Of a stretch of DNA of 64,000 bases, positions 60,564 to 64,000 are shown piece after piece. A program made the position numbers and the translations under genes. A model generated the notes under the pieces. That model was not told the origin of the DNA and searched no databases. It was given only the letters and a program-made list of their open reading frames with translations. The first letter of the stretch is position 1. Each line of letters starts with the position of its first letter. Origin of the DNA: Oopsacas minuta (lineage: Eukaryota > Porifera > Hexactinellida > Lyssacinosida > Leucopsacidae); NCBI GenBank assembly GCA_024704765.1, contig JAKMXF010000315.1:62001-126000 (forward strand), in the 5' to 3' direction.

Positions 60564-60640
60564 AACAAGCTATGATATATTCGACTACTAATTGTCCCAA
60601 TAGTAATGAAATGGAGCAACTCAGATAAAATATTGGCAAT

Positions 60641-60998
60641 CTACGGGTGTGTAATAACCCAAGCATTAATTTTTCGTGTTGATCAGGGCAAATGTTGACT
60701 CATTGGTATTTTCTCATTATTACCGACAAGTGGTAGAAGTGGTACACAACTACAATATTGGCACAAGAATGTAATACAGTTTAAAAATAATTTGAGACTC
60801 TCTTGACAGATTTGGAAATATTTGTATACATGGAAACAAGTCGATTTTTGAAACATATAAATAACATTTGAAGTGGTGCACACACATTTCGAATGTGTCA
60901 CCTCTGCCACTTATGGCAGAAATATGAAAATGCTAATATGTAGTCATGATTTGCTACAACAGTTCGAAATATTCATAATTGGTATTACACACCCGTAG
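60641..60998. mobile_element. MITE or repeat B copy 1, 358 bp
   Basis: Ends CTACGGGTGTGTAATA / TATTACACACCCGTAG, perfect 16-bp inverted pair, with AAT on both sides (possible 3-bp duplication). The interior resembles 62560-62850 (ATATTGG.A..AAAATG, TTGACAGATTTGGAAATATTTGTAT / TTGACTTGCAAATATTTGTAT, AAGTCGATT.TTG). No coding content; family unknown. Confidence 0.6.
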
Positions 60999-62509
60999 AA
61001 TTTGAACATGCTGTTGGAATTGCTCCATCCCAATTTCAATTTGTACAATTGGGGAAAGAATATACTCCTAGCTCATTATCAAAATAATGGGCAAAGTCAG
61101 GCTAGAAAAAAGGTATTGGAAAATATTCACCCATTTCGTCAGGAAATGTTAACTATCCTAGTAAATAGTTCTTTGAGGGATATTATCGTATGCATATTCA
61201 AATATTCATAATATTTCCAGTAGTTACAATTGTATATATTTTGTGATGTGCAACTACAAGTATTCGATTGGTGTATATGAAATTCCACCACAAAAAAAAG
61301 TACAGGGCTAGGAATGGTCGTTTCCACTAAGACACAAGTTACTATTTGCACCAATACCTATATATACTCATGGATTTCTAAACTAACTGGGCTGTCAACT
61401 TATATTTGACACTTTTTTGATGGCCTTTTCTAATTTCTCGAAATATTATTCGGACTGATATTTTTCTAAATTGGTCCCAAAAGGACAATGAAACTTTCAA
61501 GGGCGTGCTGAAAGTTCAGCAAATAAAGTATAACGATTACCGATGGGGGTTAAATTCTTAATACCATATATCCTACCTTGTAACCAAATAATAGAGCAGA
61601 CGGGCAATGCTCTCTCATTGCTACCGTTTAATTAAGTGCAACTTGGTAACTTTACGGTAATTTGAGACTGGAATTGACAATGAGCCGCCCGCTCGCATGC
61701 ATGCTAAGGTAAATATCATGTGAGCTAATCTAAATTTGTCACTAACAGTGACCGTATAATGAGTGTTTCCCCATAGTGCGGTAATAAACGCCCTTTCCCG
61801 ATGAATGGCGTGCTCAGAATATGTAGCCGCATTAAAATAAAATTCTATAAAAGGGGTCTAATGCATGTATACGCGACAGAGGCCCCACACAATCCCTATA
61901 TAATGTAGGAAACCCTGCGTAAAATCATTTATAAATAAGTATTATTTGGGAGTTAAGTGCAATTGTGGCAGTGTTAGTGGATTTTCCATTACAATCTCAT
62001 ATTTTAACTGTTGCCCGGACTAAAGCTACACTACCATCCACATAAGCCTATATAAGATGAGAAGAAGGTAGGACGATCTTGATCCTCTTTAGCTATCTGA
62101 CAAAGATACTTGCCACATAACATTCTATTTGAAATGACCCTTGAAGGTATGAACATAAATACTTATATCTAATAATATGAGTGTTGAAAATTATTGTTCC
62201 CTATAGTCATATATTAGGCTAATTATCAAACAATTTGCAATCACTACTACAAAAATCAATCGAATTTTCTAATTTCTAACTACCCAAGTCACGAATATGG
62301 TGAGTATTTGATTATCCATACGATAATACGCCTGAAAGAACTCTATGACTGTGTTCACATTTTCTTAAAACAATCCCTGAAAGAATTTGGAATAATATTT
62401 TCTAGCCACATTTTGCTCATCAAATGGATGTTGAGCTAAGTACACAAAAATCAATTGAGATTGAAAATTTCTGATAACATGTTTCAATTCCAAGGGTCTA
62501 TACTAACCT
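60999..62509. other. No gene recognised
   Basis: Two open frames (61002-61211 +, 61139-61354 -) overlap on opposite strands and lack motifs. If the SMG1 gene extends further right this is intron; otherwise it is upstream flank. Confidence 0.4.
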
Positions 62510-62860
62510 ACTATGAATATTTCGACTTATGTAAGAGCATATCTAGTTGACTTTCAAGTAAAGAATATTTAAGACACTTGTGGGTGAATTGGCACACCAC
62601 TAGAATATTGGTATCAAAATGGATTAAGTAGGAAAATGATTTGAAATTCTCTAATTGACTTGCAAATATTTGTATAGTTAAAGATAAGTCGATTATTGCA
62701 CCATTTTCATTCACATACGAAGTGCCGTACACAGATTTGATTTATCCTACTTGTGGCACATATTTATAAGTGCTATATACCAATACAACTTTCTGTAAAC
62801 TGTTCGAAATAATCTTACTAAGAAATACCGACCCGTAGAAATAAAGAATTATCACAAAAT
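62510..62860. repeat. Repeat B, diverged copy
   Basis: Ordered similarity to 60690-60998, ending GTTCGAAATAATCTTACTAAGAAATACCGACCCGTAGAA against ..GTTCGAAATATTCATAATTGGTATTACACACCCGTAGAA. The left terminal repeat is lost. Confidence 0.5.
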
Positions 62861-63429
62861 TGTTCTATCAAATATGACTTATTCCCTAATCATCATCTAT
62901 CGAATGAGTATTATGGTGGGTATTTATTCACATATAAATGTGACAATTTAGATATTGTTTAGAATTTCATTAGTATCAATCTATCTGGATAATACATCAA
63001 AATATGGTGATAACATCATAATTTGGTAATAAAATGATATGCATTCATGAATGTAAATAGTTATATTATCTTATAATTACAATTCTTTAATCAATTTTCT
63101 ATACGTTAATTGATTAAATGACCAATCATGTTCTATTGGAAAGTCCCTAGTTGAGATTTGTAATTCAACAAAATTTACAAGCTAACACGGAATCAACATT
63201 ATAGAATTTGAAGGTAATGTACAAATCTTTTCAGTCATATCCATTTAACAATTTTCCCCAGAAGATCTTTTATGCTTGGATCACCAAGAAGAGTATATCA
63301 TAAATCTCTAAATTATTCTGAAGGCTGAAATTCTGAATAACTTCAGCAAAATATATTATCAGGAGAACTCAATATAATCCAGTCCAGACCGCTTCATTGC
63401 TCTCAACTCATTATGATGTTCCACGCACG
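62861..63429. other. No gene recognised
   Basis: AT-rich, with short frames only. Confidence 0.4.
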
Positions 63430-64000
63430 TTACTATCATTCAAGATGAAAAGGATGAACTTTAAATGTTGTATCATGATAGAGATATAGATATACAAACG
63501 GGAAACGAAGGACTTGATAAGCTAGGATGCTCACTTCAAATTCTAGAGATAATGATATGGCTTCTTTCTCAATGAGAATCAAAAGATTAAGCATGTTCAG
63601 CTACCAGCTAATGAAGATGTCTCAAATCAATGTTATCATAATGACGAAGTAAATTCCTTCATCAATTTGTACCATTTAAAAGTTCAAATATATGGATGTA
63701 ATGGTAATACAATTAAGAAACAGTTGCAAGCATCATCCAAACACAATTCTGTTGATTTTAACTGTGGTGTATTCAAGTAAGTGCGGGTGTAGTTAGAAAA
63801 TTGAATACAGAAGAAGAAAATTTAGTAAATCATCACTGACAATATTGTAAAGAATTCTCAACAATGAAATCAATGAACTCACTCGACAAGTTTACCAAAT
63901 TATGAAACATTTCGCTTATTGCCCAGGAGAAGATATACATAGAATCTATAAATGTTGATAATTTCCGTGTCGATAGGCAAAAATGTGTGCTTTTCTTGAA
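63430..64000 (+). pseudogene. Unrecognised decayed ORF at right edge
   Basis: Coherent plus-strand pieces in shifted frames: about 63465-63570 (YHDRDIDIQTGNEGLDKLG), then about 63560-63780 (QLPANEDVSNQCYHNDE..., LYHLKVQIYGCNGNTIKK...) ending at TAA 63778. That end coincides with a strong donor-like AA|GTAAGTG. Further pieces continue to the window end. Either a dead gene (transposon or virus derived) or, less likely, an exon of a plus-strand host gene. Not recognised. Confidence 0.3.

Overview
The window is AT-rich eukaryotic DNA: a small amount of host coding sequence sits in introns packed with class II transposons. Nothing prokaryotic was seen (no operons, no ribosome-binding-site logic). 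The mix of mariner, DD37D Tc1-like, hAT, MULE, P/THAP and Tigger relics, together with tiny and giant introns in one gene, suggests an invertebrate, most likely an arthropod such as a parasitic copepod. The species is a guess, not a result.

The only host gene I can support is on the minus strand: an orthologue of SMG1, the PI3K-related kinase of nonsense-mediated mRNA decay. Five exons are clear, in transcription order 49996-49772, 35653-34290, 14140-13843, 13791-13544 and 9635-8879. Each has AG/GT borders, reading phase is conserved across the three junctions between the last four exons, and each matches successive parts of the N-terminal HEAT/FAT region as known for human SMG1. A sixth, upstream exon (50171-50054) is a candidate only, because it ends in an in-frame TAG. 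The kinase end should lie left of the window. One intron is 51 nt, one is about 20 kb, and the step 49772-35653 is about 14 kb and probably hides unrecognised exons.

Layout, left to right. 1-8000: mariner MITE, MULE/FLYWCH relic, an unknown transposon-associated relic, P-type transposase relic, a truncated hAT and a THAP-domain fragment. 8.9-14.1 kb: SMG1 exons, with an intron holding a mariner and a 1.25 kb foldback palindrome. 14.1-34.3 kb intron: foldbacks, a gag-like scrap, two more mariners, a DD37D element between large inverted repeats, a minisatellite-armed foldback, and a 4.1 kb hAT with a mariner nested in it. 35.7-49.8 kb intron: a compact run of decayed ORFs that may be an old RNA-virus insertion, a second large inverted-repeat pair enclosing a Tc1-like element with an internal inversion, and a hAT MITE with a Tigger-like element nested in it. 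50-64 kb: a 0.9 kb near-perfect palindrome and three hAT elements with recognisable 8-bp target duplications, one of them almost intact.

Two pairs of near-identical copies (hAT at 5675 and 54635; mariner at 9746 and 29533) share the same disabling mutations. They were therefore copied after they died, either in trans by an active relative or by another duplication route. Identities rest on motif reading by eye; no database search was run.
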